From Parapusillimonas sp013416435 (lineage in GTDB: Bacteria; Pseudomonadota; Gammaproteobacteria; Burkholderiales; Burkholderiaceae_B), in contig NZ_CP197474.1 in assembly GCF_052180245.1 (NCBI RefSeq), positions 4,686,729 through 4,750,728 on the forward strand: a stretch of DNA of 64,000 nucleotides, written 5' to 3'. How positions within the stretch are numbered: the stretch's first letter is position 1; every line of letters begins with the position of its first letter. A program made the translations under genes and the position numbers. Positions 9,066-18,281 of the stretch are shown here, in pieces. Below the pieces are notes generated by a model that was not told where the DNA came from, did no database searches, and worked only from the letters and a program-made list of their open reading frames with translations.

Positions 9066-11284
9066 GATACCGCCTCTTGCGCCTTGGGCGTCCTGCGGCG
9101 CCACCGGCGCCCTCCGACCACTGCCCACAGGCTCTCGCGCAACAGCACCTTGAAACCATGCATCGCGACTTGGCCAAGTTGGCGGCCGGCCACCAAAGGA
9201 GTATCAGGCTCGCCTTCGTTCCAAGGGTCGGTCCAGATATCCGCACGGGCGAACGTCATTTGCGATAGCTCGACCTGCTGCGCAAGAGTCAGATCCCTGA
9301 ATCGCAACCCGAGCCGCTGGTCGGAAACGAAAACCACGGTCGCGGGGAAAATCCCTTCCACGTCGTCCCGGAATATCGAGACCTGCAGTTGGTCACCCAC
9401 CTGTACCGGTACGCTGTCCGGCAAAGCGACGCCAAGCCCGTCTTGCGAAAAGTCGCTGGTCTGGCATGCAACGCCATAGCCGCCCGGCAAATGCAAGGTT
9501 GCCGTCAGTGTCGCGCCCACGCGGGGGGAAGCGCGAATCTGGCGCTGCTCGCCCGCCACCGCCACACTGGCGCTGCAGATCACCACGTTATGCAACGTCC
9601 ATGCCATATTGATGAGCGCGGTAAACACCAACCCGGCATCGTTCATGTTGTGAATCACCTGCCACGCTCCGATCATCATGCCGGCCAGGTTGAGCACAAG
9701 CAAGATGATATAGGGACGGGACAATGTCCAATCGAAGTAGGACTTCTCGATGGTGCCCCCCTTGGCCGTTACGTTGAACGTCGCGCTGTTAGGCGCGATC
9801 AGCGTTGCCAAGGTCGGACGCATGATGTACCAGGCGAGCACCGACTCGTACACCTCGTTCCAGAAAGAATGGCGAAACCTGCCTTGTATCCGCGAGCCGG
9901 TGACATACGCATGAACGATATGCGGCAGCACATACGCCGCGATCATCAATGCCGATGCCTGGAAAACGTGCGCGCCAAAAAACAGATAAGCCAGCGGGGC
10001 GGTCAGGAATACCAGCCTTGGCAAGCCATAGAAGAAGTGCAAGGCGGCACTGGCGTAGCAAATGCGTTGGCTGAGCGTCAGGCCCTTGCCAAGGAAGGGA
10101 TTGTGGCTGCGAAAGATCTGGGCCATGCCTCGTGCCCAGCGTATGCGTTGTCCAATGTGTCGCGACAGGCTTTCAGTCGCCAAGCCGGCTGCCAGCGGAA
10201 TGGCCAGGTAAGCGGTGTTGTATCCCGCGCGATTCATCTTCAAGGCCGTTAGCGCATCCTCGGTCACGCTTTCTACCGCCATGCCCCCCACTTCAAGCAG
10301 CGGCTCACGCTTCAAGACTGCGCATGAGCCGCAGAAAAACGTCGCGTTCCACAAGTCGTTGCCATCCTGCGTCAAGCCATAGAAAAGGCGCCCCTCGTTC
10401 GGCACTTTGCCGAATACGTCAAGATTCTTTTCCAGGGGGTCGGGCGAGAAGAACACGTGCGGGGTCTGCAGCATCGCCAGTTTCTGGTCCTTGAGGAACC
10501 AGCCTACGCAGACCTGCAGAAACGAGCGGGTTGGAACGTGGTCGCAGTCGAAGATTGCAATGTATTGGCCATGTGTCTTGGGCAGCGCAGAATTGATGTT
10601 GCCGGCCTTGGCGTGCTTGTTGTCTGGACGGGTCAGATAGCCCACGCCGACCGAAGCGCAAAAGGAGCGGAACTCCTCGCGTCGCCCATCATCAAGCACG
10701 TAGATATTCAGCTTGTCCATGGGCCAGTCTTGAGAAAGCGCCGCGAACACCGTCTGGCGCACCACACTCAATGACTCGTTGTAAGTCGGAATATAGATGT
10801 CGATGGACGGCCAAGAGCCGGTATCGGGCGGCATCATTGCGGGTTTGCGCCTCAAGGGCCAGGCGGACTGGAAGTAACTGAACAGCAGCACCAGCAGGGC
10901 ATAGATTTCGGCCAGCAGCAGACCGTAGCCGAAACCCATATCCAACCAGGTCTCGAACCCCAAAGTGGCTGTAATACGCCAGTACATGTAGCGCAACGAG
11001 GCCACGACCGAAATGACCACCAACACCAGGGTGACGAGCCGCCCCTCGGACAATCTGCCAAGCAGCATGGCCAGCGCGAACGACGTCAGCGCAAACAGAA
11101 TCTGATATTCCAGGTCCAGAGGCGTGCTCACCACTGCAACGAACAATAGAGCGGAGATCAACAAAGTCAGGATTCTGACAAGCCGGTAATCCCACAAGGA
11201 CAGGCCGACCAGCCAGTTGGCCAGCTTGCGGGCACCTCGTTCTACCCCGGAATCTGTTGTGCTGAGCGCTTTTTGTTTGGCCAA
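9062..11284 (-). CDS. bcsA: Cellulose synthase catalytic subunit BcsA (UDP-forming, PilZ-regulated)
   Basis: BcsA polymerises UDP-glucose to beta-1,4-glucan and translocates it across the inner membrane. Seen, in order over 740 residues: N-terminal membrane helices (about 34-52, 62-76, 83-98, 118-137); a GT2 domain with DDG (198-200), FDCD (245-248), TED (341-343) and QRIRW (379-383); further helices; the gating-loop motif FNVTAKGG (503-510); and a PilZ domain with RASPR (584-588) and DFSQDG (611-616), matching the RxxxR and D/NxSxxG c-di-GMP-binding motifs. All processive and allosteric residues are present, so c-di-GMP control is expected. The start is TTG at 11284 behind AGAGG; bcsQ ends 15 nt upstream, and the stop overlaps bcsB as GTGA. 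Confidence 0.97.
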   Translation of the reverse strand: MAKQKALSTTDSGVERGARKLANWLVGLSLWDYRLVRILTLLISALLFVAVVSTPLDLEYQILFALTSFALAMLLGRLSEGRLVTLVLVVISVVASLRYMYWRITATLGFETWLDMGFGYGLLLAEIYALLVLLFSYFQSAWPLRRKPAMMPPDTGSWPSIDIYIPTYNESLSVVRQTVFAALSQDWPMDKLNIYVLDDGRREEFRSFCASVGVGYLTRPDNKHAKAGNINSALPKTHGQYIAIFDCDHVPTRSFLQVCVGWFLKDQKLAMLQTPHVFFSPDPLEKNLDVFGKVPNEGRLFYGLTQDGNDLWNATFFCGSCAVLKREPLLEVGGMAVESVTEDALTALKMNRAGYNTAYLAIPLAAGLATESLSRHIGQRIRWARGMAQIFRSHNPFLGKGLTLSQRICYASAALHFFYGLPRLVFLTAPLAYLFFGAHVFQASALMIAAYVLPHIVHAYVTGSRIQGRFRHSFWNEVYESVLAWYIMRPTLATLIAPNSATFNVTAKGGTIEKSYFDWTLSRPYIILLVLNLAGMMIGAWQVIHNMNDAGLVFTALINMAWTLHNVVICSASVAVAGEQRQIRASPRVGATLTATLHLPGGYGVACQTSDFSQDGLGVALPDSVPVQVGDQLQVSIFRDDVEGIFPATVVFVSDQRLGLRFRDLTLAQQVELSQMTFARADIWTDPWNEGEPDTPLVAGRQLGQVAMHGFKVLLRESLWAVVGGRRWRRRTPKAQEAVS

Positions 11285-11299
11285 GACACACCTCTTTCT

Positions 11300-12058
11300 T
11301 TAAAGATCCAGCCGTTGCGTGACCCATTGCGCGCACGCCACCAGATCACGCGCGCTGACACTGTGCGGGCGATACTGGAAAATATTCTTGCCGTGTGCCA
11401 GGGCTTCGCTCAATGATTGATCCAGATGCACCAGGCCCGCCATGCGGTCCCGGAATGTGGTCCGCAGCACCTGCGTAATATCCTTGCTCAGTTGCTGGCC
11501 CTGATCGACTTGATTGACCACGAAGCCGTAACCGGAAAAATTGTCGCGACCTTCGCAATACGTTGAAATCAGCGTATTTAACTGTGGCAGCGTGGCGTAT
11601 GACCCAGCATCCGGCAACACGACTGCGACCGCTAGGGAGGCCGCGGTCAAGGCTTGCGTCATGTATGCCGATGGCCCCGGCGGAGTATCGATGACGACGA
11701 CCACGTCACGTCCCAACTCTAGGTTTCTCAAGCGGCTTATGAGCCACGAGGCATCTGTACGCAACTCCGCTTCGAATGCCTGCCTCTCGGGCTCGGTGCA
11801 ATCGCCATAGGGGATCAACGCTACCCCCGACTCCGTCGGGCGTATGAGTGCCCGCCAGGCGTCTGCATCTTGCGGCGCTTGCACCAACCCCGCCATGGAC
11901 GAAGGTTCGAGCGTGAAGTGATAGCGCAGTCCGTTCTGTGGATCCAGATCGATGGCGAGCACTGTATGGCCTTGCTGCTGCAGAGCCGCTGCCAAATTCG
12001 CGCTTACCGTGCTTTTTCCCACTCCTCCCTTGGCGGAGACAACTGATACTACTTTCAT
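11300..12058 (-). CDS. bcsQ: Cellulose biosynthesis ParA/MinD-like ATPase BcsQ
   Basis: BcsQ (YhjQ) is a MinD/ParA-type ATPase needed for cellulose secretion and polar localisation of the synthase in enterobacteria. Seen: a 252-residue protein starting MKVVSVVSAKGGVGKSTVSANLAAAL, with a deviant Walker A (KGGVGKST), a Walker B-like DTPPGPS and an IDLDPQNGLRYHF segment that fits BcsQ rather than chromosomal ParA. The ATG at 12058 overlaps the stop of the upstream gene as ATGA, so translation is probably coupled. A true ParA exists elsewhere in the window (58045-58869), and the two are clearly different proteins. Confidence 0.94.
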   Translation of the reverse strand: MKVVSVVSAKGGVGKSTVSANLAAALQQQGHTVLAIDLDPQNGLRYHFTLEPSSMAGLVQAPQDADAWRALIRPTESGVALIPYGDCTEPERQAFEAELRTDASWLISRLRNLELGRDVVVVIDTPPGPSAYMTQALTAASLAVAVVLPDAGSYATLPQLNTLISTYCEGRDNFSGYGFVVNQVDQGQQLSKDITQVLRTTFRDRMAGLVHLDQSLSEALAHGKNIFQYRPHSVSARDLVACAQWVTQRLDL

Positions 12059-12534
12059 GACCGACGCAATCTTTGAAAGATGGACGCAATTCCTTTCGAA
12101 GGGCCAGCGTCTTGTCCGGAAAGGGGTTCCGCCGCTTTCTCGACTGTCGAATCCCCCGGCTCCCGTCCAATTCGCCTAAAGACATCCTGCAGCGTGCCGC
12201 GCTGCGGCATCACCTCGGGGACGGATGAATGCTGGACAGCGCCGGGAACGTCATTCGTGGAAACATCGCCCGCCCCCCCTGTGGATGGCGCCAGAACGCG
12301 CAGGGAATGGAAGGAAGGCAGGGGAATATTGTTGCCGGCAGCGGAAATTTCCGGCTTCTTCGACTGTTGGTCTAATTTTCGTGCCATCGGCGCTTGCAAC
12401 GGAATCTGCTCCAGCATGGGCCAACGGGTGCGCGACGCATCCTGCCGGTCATGATCAACGATTTCTCGATATTCTTCCGCTGCATTTCCACCAAAAGATT
12501 TGAACAGTTTGGCGATATCGGTTGAACCAGTCAT
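12055..12534 (-). CDS. bcsP: Cellulose biosynthesis accessory protein, BcsP/BcsR-like
   Basis: A small, mostly low-complexity protein of 159 residues between bcsD and bcsQ. The N terminus (DIAKLFKSFGG, AAEEYREI, RTRWPMLEQI) resembles the BcsR/BcsP group that acts with BcsQ; the middle is rich in Pro, Gly and Ser. Three short similar segments are visible: DIAKLFKSF (6-14), TLQDVFRRI (114-122) and GIASIFQRL (148-156), which look like amphipathic helices joined by flexible linkers. The start chosen is the ATG at 12534 with AAAGGA eight to nine nt upstream, rather than a GTG at 12561. The symbol rests on gene position and the N-terminal pattern; BcsR or BcsO would be alternatives. Confidence 0.72.
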   Translation of the reverse strand: MTGSTDIAKLFKSFGGNAAEEYREIVDHDRQDASRTRWPMLEQIPLQAPMARKLDQQSKKPEISAAGNNIPLPSFHSLRVLAPSTGGAGDVSTNDVPGAVQHSSVPEVMPQRGTLQDVFRRIGREPGDSTVEKAAEPLSGQDAGPSKGIASIFQRLRRS

Positions 12535-12576
12535 TGAGTCGATCCTTTCATTATTCAGCACTAGGGGAATGGACTC

Positions 12577-13032
12577 CTAGCGTGCCAGCCTATAGACAAG
12601 CCCGCCGTACGAATCCGTGCCACCCTCCTGCCTGACCAAGAGGTCGCGGCCCGCGCCCAGCATCGTGAACCACTCTTGATACACGCCCTCGAGAAAGCCG
12701 GCAGCCCACGCCATGGCCGGCTCGCCAAGCGTGGCGCGAAGCGGAGCAAAGCGGTGCTCGATGGAGAGATGGCCGCTGTATTCCTGAAACGTGACGATGC
12801 CCCAGCCCAGGCGCGACCAATGATCATTGGCCGCGGCCTCCATCTGCTGAAGCGACTCGCATGCGGGCAAAGGCATTTCACGGCCTGCCCGTATGCCGGC
12901 GCTCCGGGCCAAGCCGCGCATTTCCTCGTTGGTCACGTGGCTCAACAACTCCTGGACGAATGGTCCAAGAAAAAATGCCCAGGCCGAATTGTGCAACTGG
13001 CCGTTCAAATACTCGGAAAACTTATCATGCAT
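12577..13032 (-). CDS. bcsD: Cellulose synthase subunit D (BcsD)
   Basis: BcsD (AxCesD in Komagataeibacter) is a periplasmic or cytoplasmic scaffold that helps order glucan chains exported by neighbouring synthases. Seen: 151 residues, close to the family length of about 156, with MHDKFSEYLNGQLHNSAWAFFL at the N terminus, GLARSAGIRAGREMPLP and a C-terminal EGVYQEWFTMLGAGRDLLV. The ATG at 13032 gives the family-like N terminus; an ATG at 13065 that overlaps the galU stop as ATGA would add eleven residues and cannot be excluded. Its presence marks a type I-like bcs operon. Confidence 0.88.
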   Translation of the reverse strand: MHDKFSEYLNGQLHNSAWAFFLGPFVQELLSHVTNEEMRGLARSAGIRAGREMPLPACESLQQMEAAANDHWSRLGWGIVTFQEYSGHLSIEHRFAPLRATLGEPAMAWAAGFLEGVYQEWFTMLGAGRDLLVRQEGGTDSYGGLVYRLAR

Positions 13033-13061
13033 GCAATACCCCGTTATTGATGTCGTTGAGA

Positions 13062-13898
<837 letters not shown>

Positions 13899-14401
13899 TG
13901 CGGTGTTGCGAAAAAAAGAGGACGAACGAAAGGCACGAGCACCGGCATGCGGCCGACCTCGCTGATGTAATGGAGAATTAACTAGCAAATACGCCTTGAC
14001 GGAGGGACTCACGTAAAAGCTCGCTATGGTGTGGCAAGGCGGAGCTACGGGTTTCCGGCCCGTATTCTTGAAGCATGACCTTGCGTCTGGGCAAAATGCC
14101 GTAAGCCTTGAAGCCGCAAGCATTCTTTTGAATATGAAACTTTTCCGGTTCAACTGTTACCAGATTCGTTCCAGTGCTCAGAATTGTATCGGTAAATTTC
14201 AGCAATGGCTATATTTTCAGGGCGCTGGAGCGTGCCGGACTACAACAATTGTTAAGTTTGCGATCACGCGTGGCAAGACATACGGCACGGGGATACCCAT
14301 CATGGTTCGTGGCTGCGTCCGCGCTCCGTGCTATAAATGACGGTGCATTCCATCCCCTCCCCGCTGCCACGGCGGATTCCAATCAGAAGTGAAACAAAAC
14401 A
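13899..14401. promoter_or_regulatory. Divergent intergenic region between galU-bcs operon and aldehyde dehydrogenase gene
   Basis: About 500 bases without a convincing gene, more AT-rich than the flanks. It must hold the promoter of the galU-bcs operon (leftward) and probably that of the dehydrogenase gene (rightward). On the plus strand a TATAAA at 14332-14337 could be a -10 element, but no good -35 lies at the right distance. Its length suggests regulator binding, but no operator could be assigned. Confidence 0.4.
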
Positions 14402-15829
14402 ATGTACGAGACACTTGCGCTATATATAGATGGTGAATTTCTTGCCGGCGACGGCCGCGAAACCGAAGAGGTCACCAACCCCGCTACCCTGGAGGTCCTG
14501 GGCCATCTGCCCCATGCCCGAACGGCGGACCTGGATCGCGCGCTCGCCGCCGCCGACCGAGCATTCCAAAGCTGGCGCAAGAGCTCGCCCATGCAGCGTT
14601 CCGAGATCCTGCGCAAGGCGGCCCAGCTTTCACGCGACCGGGCCCAGGAAATCGGTCGTAACATGACCCTGGATCAAGGCAAGCCGCTGGCGGAATCCGT
14701 GGGTGAAATCATGTCCTGCGCCGACCATGCAGATTGGCACGCCGAAGAATGCCGCCGCATCTATGGACGCGTGATTCCGCCGCGCAATCCCGACGTGCGA
14801 CAAATGGTGCTGCGCGAACCCATCGGCGTATGCGCGGCATTCACCCCGTGGAACTTCCCATACAACCAGGCCATACGCAAGATCTGCGCGGCAATCGGCG
14901 CAGGCTGCACCGTCATCCTCAAAGGCCCTGAAGATGCCCCCAGCGCGGTGATGGCCATTGCCCGCATCTTCCACGACGCCGGGCTGCCTCCCGGCGTGCT
15001 CAACATCGTGTGGGGCGTACCCAGCGTGATCTCAGACTATCTGATTCGTTCACCCATCGTGCGCAAGGTGTCATTCACCGGCTCCGTGCCGGTGGGCAAG
15101 CAATTGGCGGCGCTGGCCGGAGCCCACATGAAGCGCGTCACCATGGAGCTTGGCGGGCATTCCCCCGTGCTGGTCTTCGACGATGCGGACGTGGATCGCG
15201 CCGCACAGCAACTGGCCCGCTTCAAGGTGCGCAATGCCGGGCAGGTGTGCGTGTCGCCCACCCGCTTCTATGTGCACGAGAAAATCTACGATCGGTTCCT
15301 CAGCACCTTTGTCGACACCCTGAAATCCGTCAAGGTCGGCGACGGTCTCGAGCCCGACACGCAAATGGGCCCGCTCGCCCACGCGCGGCGGGTGCCGACA
15401 ATGGAAAAGTTCGTGGACAACGCCCGCAGCCTGGGCGGCAAGGTCGTGCTGGGCGGCGAACGCCTGGACCTGAAAGGACACTTCTTCTCTCCGACAGTCG
15501 TCACGGACCTCCCCGAAGACTCCATGCTCATGACGGAAGAACCCTTTGGCCCGATCGCGCCCATCGTCCGCTTTACGGATACCGATGACGTCATCCGCCG
15601 GGCCAATTCCCTGCCTTTCGGCCTGTCGTCCTACGTGTTCACCAATTCGCTTCAAACCGCCACCAAGGTGTCCAATGGCATCGAGGCCGGCATGATCAAC
15701 ATCAACCACTTCGGCAGCGCCTTGCCCGAAACGCCATTCGGCGGCATCAAGGATAGCGGCATCGGCAGCGAAGGCGGCATGGAAACCTTCGACGGCTATC
15801 TCGTCACCAAGTTCGTCACCCATATCTGA
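14402..15829 (+). CDS. NAD(P)-dependent aldehyde dehydrogenase (succinate-semialdehyde dehydrogenase-like)
   Basis: Oxidises an aldehyde to the carboxylic acid with NAD(P). Seen: 475 residues of the ALDH superfamily, with TPWNFPYNQ (Asn151), ILKGPEDAP (Lys174), SFTGSVPVGK, catalytic base in MELGGHSP (Glu249), nucleophile in NAGQVCVSP (Cys283) and EEPFGPIAPI. The pattern is closest to the succinate-semialdehyde/GabD-like group, but the substrate is not decided by sequence. It is followed by palindromic repeats and then a FadD-type ligase on the same strand, 126 nt away, so co-transcription is possible but interrupted by potential hairpins. Confidence 0.88.
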   Translation: MYETLALYIDGEFLAGDGRETEEVTNPATLEVLGHLPHARTADLDRALAAADRAFQSWRKSSPMQRSEILRKAAQLSRDRAQEIGRNMTLDQGKPLAESVGEIMSCADHADWHAEECRRIYGRVIPPRNPDVRQMVLREPIGVCAAFTPWNFPYNQAIRKICAAIGAGCTVILKGPEDAPSAVMAIARIFHDAGLPPGVLNIVWGVPSVISDYLIRSPIVRKVSFTGSVPVGKQLAALAGAHMKRVTMELGGHSPVLVFDDADVDRAAQQLARFKVRNAGQVCVSPTRFYVHEKIYDRFLSTFVDTLKSVKVGDGLEPDTQMGPLAHARRVPTMEKFVDNARSLGGKVVLGGERLDLKGHFFSPTVVTDLPEDSMLMTEEPFGPIAPIVRFTDTDDVIRRANSLPFGLSSYVFTNSLQTATKVSNGIEAGMININHFGSALPETPFGGIKDSGIGSEGGMETFDGYLVTKFVTHI

Positions 15830-15833
15830 CGAA

Positions 15834-15861
15834 GGGACAGACCCCATTGGGGGTCTGTCCC
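15834..15861. repeat. 28-bp perfect inverted repeat, variant of the dispersed 30-bp family
   Basis: Two 12-bp arms, GGGACAGACCCC and GGGGTCTGTCCC, flank ATTG, starting four bases after the stop codon of the aldehyde dehydrogenase gene. It is a variant of the repeat family found all over the window and could act as a terminator hairpin, although no T-run follows. Confidence 0.9.
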
Positions 15862-15888
15862 TAGGCTTGCGGTAGTAGGGTCAGTTAT

Positions 15889-15935
15889 GGGGTCAGACCC
15901 CGAATGGGGTCAGACCCCGAATGGGGTCTGACCCC
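15889..15935. repeat. Three-unit copy of the dispersed palindromic repeat
   Basis: Units GGGGTCAGACCCC (15889-15901), the same again (15906-15918) and GGGGTCTGACCCC (15923-15935) are separated by GAAT each time. The array ends seven bases before the AGGAGG ribosome-binding site of the next gene, so it lies in that gene's leader RNA. Confidence 0.93.
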
Positions 15936-15955
15936 TTCCAAAGGAGGCAATGAGC

Positions 15956-17617
15956 ATGGAGCGCATCTGGCTCGACCAATACCCGCCTGGTGTGCCGGCC
16001 GAAATCACCGAGGACGCGGCCGGCTACGATTCGCTGTTGGCGGTGCTCGAGGAAAGCTGCCAGAGATACGCGAAAAACGTCGCCTACATCAGCATGGGAA
16101 CCGAGCTGACCTATGCGCAGGTCAATGCACATTCACGCAGATTCGCCGCCTGGCTGCAATCGGTCGGAGTCCGGAAGGGCGATCGCGTCGCCATCATGAT
16201 GCCCAATCTGCTGCAGTATCCCATATGCTTTTTCGGTGTGTTGCGCGCCGGCGCGGTGGCAGTGGGCATCAATCCCCTGTTCACGGCCAGTGAACTCCGG
16301 CATCAACTGGCGGATTCGGGCGCTGAGGTCATCGTCATTGCCGAGAACTTCGCCCATACCTTGCAGCAAGCGCTGCCGGAGCTCTCGCTCAAGCATATCG
16401 TCGTCACCAGTATCGGAGACATGCTCGGCACCCTCAAGGGCACGATCACGGATTTCGTGGTCAGGCATGTCAAGAAGCTGGTCCCGGCATACGAGCTGCC
16501 CGGTGCCTTGCGATTCAAGCAGACGCTGTCATCGGGCCGCGATACGGGCTACACCCGGCCGCGCATGGAGCACGACGACCTGGCACTGCTGCAATACACG
16601 GGTGGTACGACCGGCGTGTCCAAGGGCGCCATGCTGACGCACGGCAACATGGTGTCCAACCTGTGCCAGGCCCATGCGTGGCTGCAACCCTACGTGAAGG
16701 GCGAGCAGGAATGCATCGTCACCGCCTTGCCGCTGTATCACATCTTTGCGCTCACTGCCAATTGCCTGGCGTTTTTCAGGCTGGGCGCATGCAATCTGCT
16801 CATCTTGAATGCAAGAGATATCCCGGCGCTCGTCAAGAGCATGTCGCAGACCCGGTTCACCGCCATTACCGGCGTCAATACGCTTTTCAATGCTTTGCTG
16901 AACCACCCCGGTTTCGCCAAGCTCGATTTCAGCGCATTGCATATCGCCCTGGGTGGCGGGATGGCGGTACAGGAAGTCGTGGCCAAGCGCTGGCTGGAAG
17001 TCACCGGTACGCCGCTCGCGCAAGCCTATGGCCTGACGGAGACCTCTCCCGCCGTCTGCATCAATCCACTGGACAAGCGCAGCTTCACAGGCTCCATAGG
17101 TCTGCCGGTGCCTTCGACGGATATCGCGATACGCGACCATGAAGGTCGCGAGGTGCCGCTGGGAGAGAACGGCGAAATCTGCGTCCGCGGGCCCCAAGTC
17201 ACCCGGGGATACTGGAACCGGCCCGAAGAGACCGAAGCGGTTCTCGGTGCGGACGGCTTCCTGCAGACCGGCGACATCGGCTGCGCGGACAAGGACGGCT
17301 ACCTGTATATACGAGACCGGAAGAAAGACATGATCCTGGTGTCTGGATTCAATGTCTATCCCAATGAAGTCGAGGCCGTGGCGGTCCAGCACCCCGACGT
17401 CCAGGAAGCCGCGGCCGTAGGGGTGCCCGATGAGCACTCCGGAGAAGTCGTCAAGCTCTTTGTTATTCGCAAGAATGACCGCTTGACCGAGAAAGAGCTC
17501 ATCGACTTCTGTCGCGGCAAGCTTACCGGCTATAAGGTCCCCCGCCACGTCGAGTTCCGCAAGGACCTGCCGCGCAGCAACGTAGGCAAGGTCCTCCGAC
17601 GCGCGCTGAAGGAATGA
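15956..17617 (+). CDS. fadD: Long-chain fatty-acid-CoA ligase (FadD-like)
   Basis: Activates fatty acids to acyl-CoA with ATP. Seen: 553 residues of the ANL superfamily with P-loop YTGGTTGVSKGA, TALPLYHIFALT, YGLTETSP, LQTGDIG, IRDRKKDMILVSGFNVYPNEVE and a C-terminal Lys region (RSNVGKVLRR). MERIWLDQYPPGVPAEI at the N terminus is typical of proteobacterial FadD. An ATG at 15950 lies only two bases from AGGAGG; the ATG at 15956 has normal spacing and is preferred. Repeat arrays flank the gene on both sides, and the gene converges on the S10 operon. Confidence 0.93.
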   Translation: MERIWLDQYPPGVPAEITEDAAGYDSLLAVLEESCQRYAKNVAYISMGTELTYAQVNAHSRRFAAWLQSVGVRKGDRVAIMMPNLLQYPICFFGVLRAGAVAVGINPLFTASELRHQLADSGAEVIVIAENFAHTLQQALPELSLKHIVVTSIGDMLGTLKGTITDFVVRHVKKLVPAYELPGALRFKQTLSSGRDTGYTRPRMEHDDLALLQYTGGTTGVSKGAMLTHGNMVSNLCQAHAWLQPYVKGEQECIVTALPLYHIFALTANCLAFFRLGACNLLILNARDIPALVKSMSQTRFTAITGVNTLFNALLNHPGFAKLDFSALHIALGGGMAVQEVVAKRWLEVTGTPLAQAYGLTETSPAVCINPLDKRSFTGSIGLPVPSTDIAIRDHEGREVPLGENGEICVRGPQVTRGYWNRPEETEAVLGADGFLQTGDIGCADKDGYLYIRDRKKDMILVSGFNVYPNEVEAVAVQHPDVQEAAAVGVPDEHSGEVVKLFVIRKNDRLTEKELIDFCRGKLTGYKVPRHVEFRKDLPRSNVGKVLRRALKE

Positions 17618-17787
17618 GGGGTCCGACCCCCTACGGGGTCGGACCCCGGGGAAGGCGGCCCCAAGGATCAGGGATCAGACCCTGCATGGGGTCTGACCCC
17701 ATAGCGTCCAAAACGGAACTGGGGCCAGACCCTTTCACAGGCCTGGCCCCAGTTGCCATGCGGGGCGGACCCAATGGGTCCTACCCC
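17618..17787. repeat. Cluster of four palindromic repeats between convergent fadD and rpsQ
   Basis: Four inverted repeats: 17618-17647 (GGGGTCCGACCCC, CTAC, GGGGTCGGACCCC), 17671-17700 (GGGATCAGACCCT, GCAT, GGGGTCTGACCCC), 17721-17750 (GGGGCCAGACC... with GGCCTGGCCCC) and a degenerate one at 17762-17787. Compensatory changes keep the arms paired. The first copy begins on the base after the fadD stop. The cluster probably ends transcription from both sides. Confidence 0.9.
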
Positions 17788-17797
17788 ATGCGCGAGA

Positions 17798-18079
17798 TCA
17801 GATCACGCGCGCGGCTTCGAGCAAACGTACGACGGTCCATGCCTTGTCGCGGGAGATCGGACGACCTTCTGCGATTTCGACGGTGTCGCCTTCGTTGTAC
17901 TGGTTGTTTTCATCATGCGCCTTGTACTTATTGGAGCGGACGATGATCTTGCCAAAAATGGGGTGCTTGACGCGGCGCTCTACGCGGACCACGACAGTCT
18001 TGTCCATTTTGTTGCTCACAACCTGGCCAATGAGGGTACGCTGGCGTTTTGCTGGTTGAGTGTTTTGAGTTTCGCTCAT
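17798..18079 (-). CDS. rpsQ: 30S ribosomal protein S17
   Basis: Primary 16S rRNA-binding protein of the small subunit. Seen: 93 residues with RTLIGQVVSNKMDKTVVVRVER, KHPIFGKIIVRSNKYKAHDE and DTVEIAEGRPISRDKAW, the S17 signature. Last gene of the S10 operon here; rplN, which normally follows, is not next to it. Confidence 0.97.
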   Translation of the reverse strand: MSETQNTQPAKRQRTLIGQVVSNKMDKTVVVRVERRVKHPIFGKIIVRSNKYKAHDENNQYNEGDTVEIAEGRPISRDKAWTVVRLLEAARVI

Positions 18080-18080
18080 T

Positions 18081-18272
18081 TTACTTTCCTGCGGTCTCAG
18101 TCATGATGGTGCGGATACGCGCGATATCGCGACGGACCTTACCGATCTGGCTGGTGTTGGAAAGCTGCTGAGTGGCACGCTGCATGCGCAGGTTGAATTG
18201 TGCCTTCAGCAGGCTCTCGAGCTCGGTCTGGAGCTCGGTGGCGTTCTTGGAACGGAGTTCGCTGGCTTTCAT
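18081..18272 (-). CDS. rpmC: 50S ribosomal protein L29
   Basis: Small protein at the peptide-tunnel exit. Seen: 63 residues beginning MKASELRSKNATELQTELESLLKAQFNLRMQ with QIGKVRRDIARIRTIM, the normal L29 pattern and length. It lies between rplP and rpsQ with one base to rpsQ. Confidence 0.97.
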   Translation of the reverse strand: MKASELRSKNATELQTELESLLKAQFNLRMQRATQQLSNTSQIGKVRRDIARIRTIMTETAGK

Positions 18273-18281
18273 GAGGTCTCC

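Noticed and set aside
14268..14300. TGGCAAGACATACGGCA as a sigma-54 promoter for the divergent genes
   Set aside because: The GG part fits, but the second half lacks the TTGC required at -12, so the match is too weak.
15834..17787. Possible CRISPR array because of repeated 28-30-bp units
   Set aside because: The units are palindromes with four-base spacers and irregular distances, not direct repeats with uniform unique spacers, and no cas gene is present.
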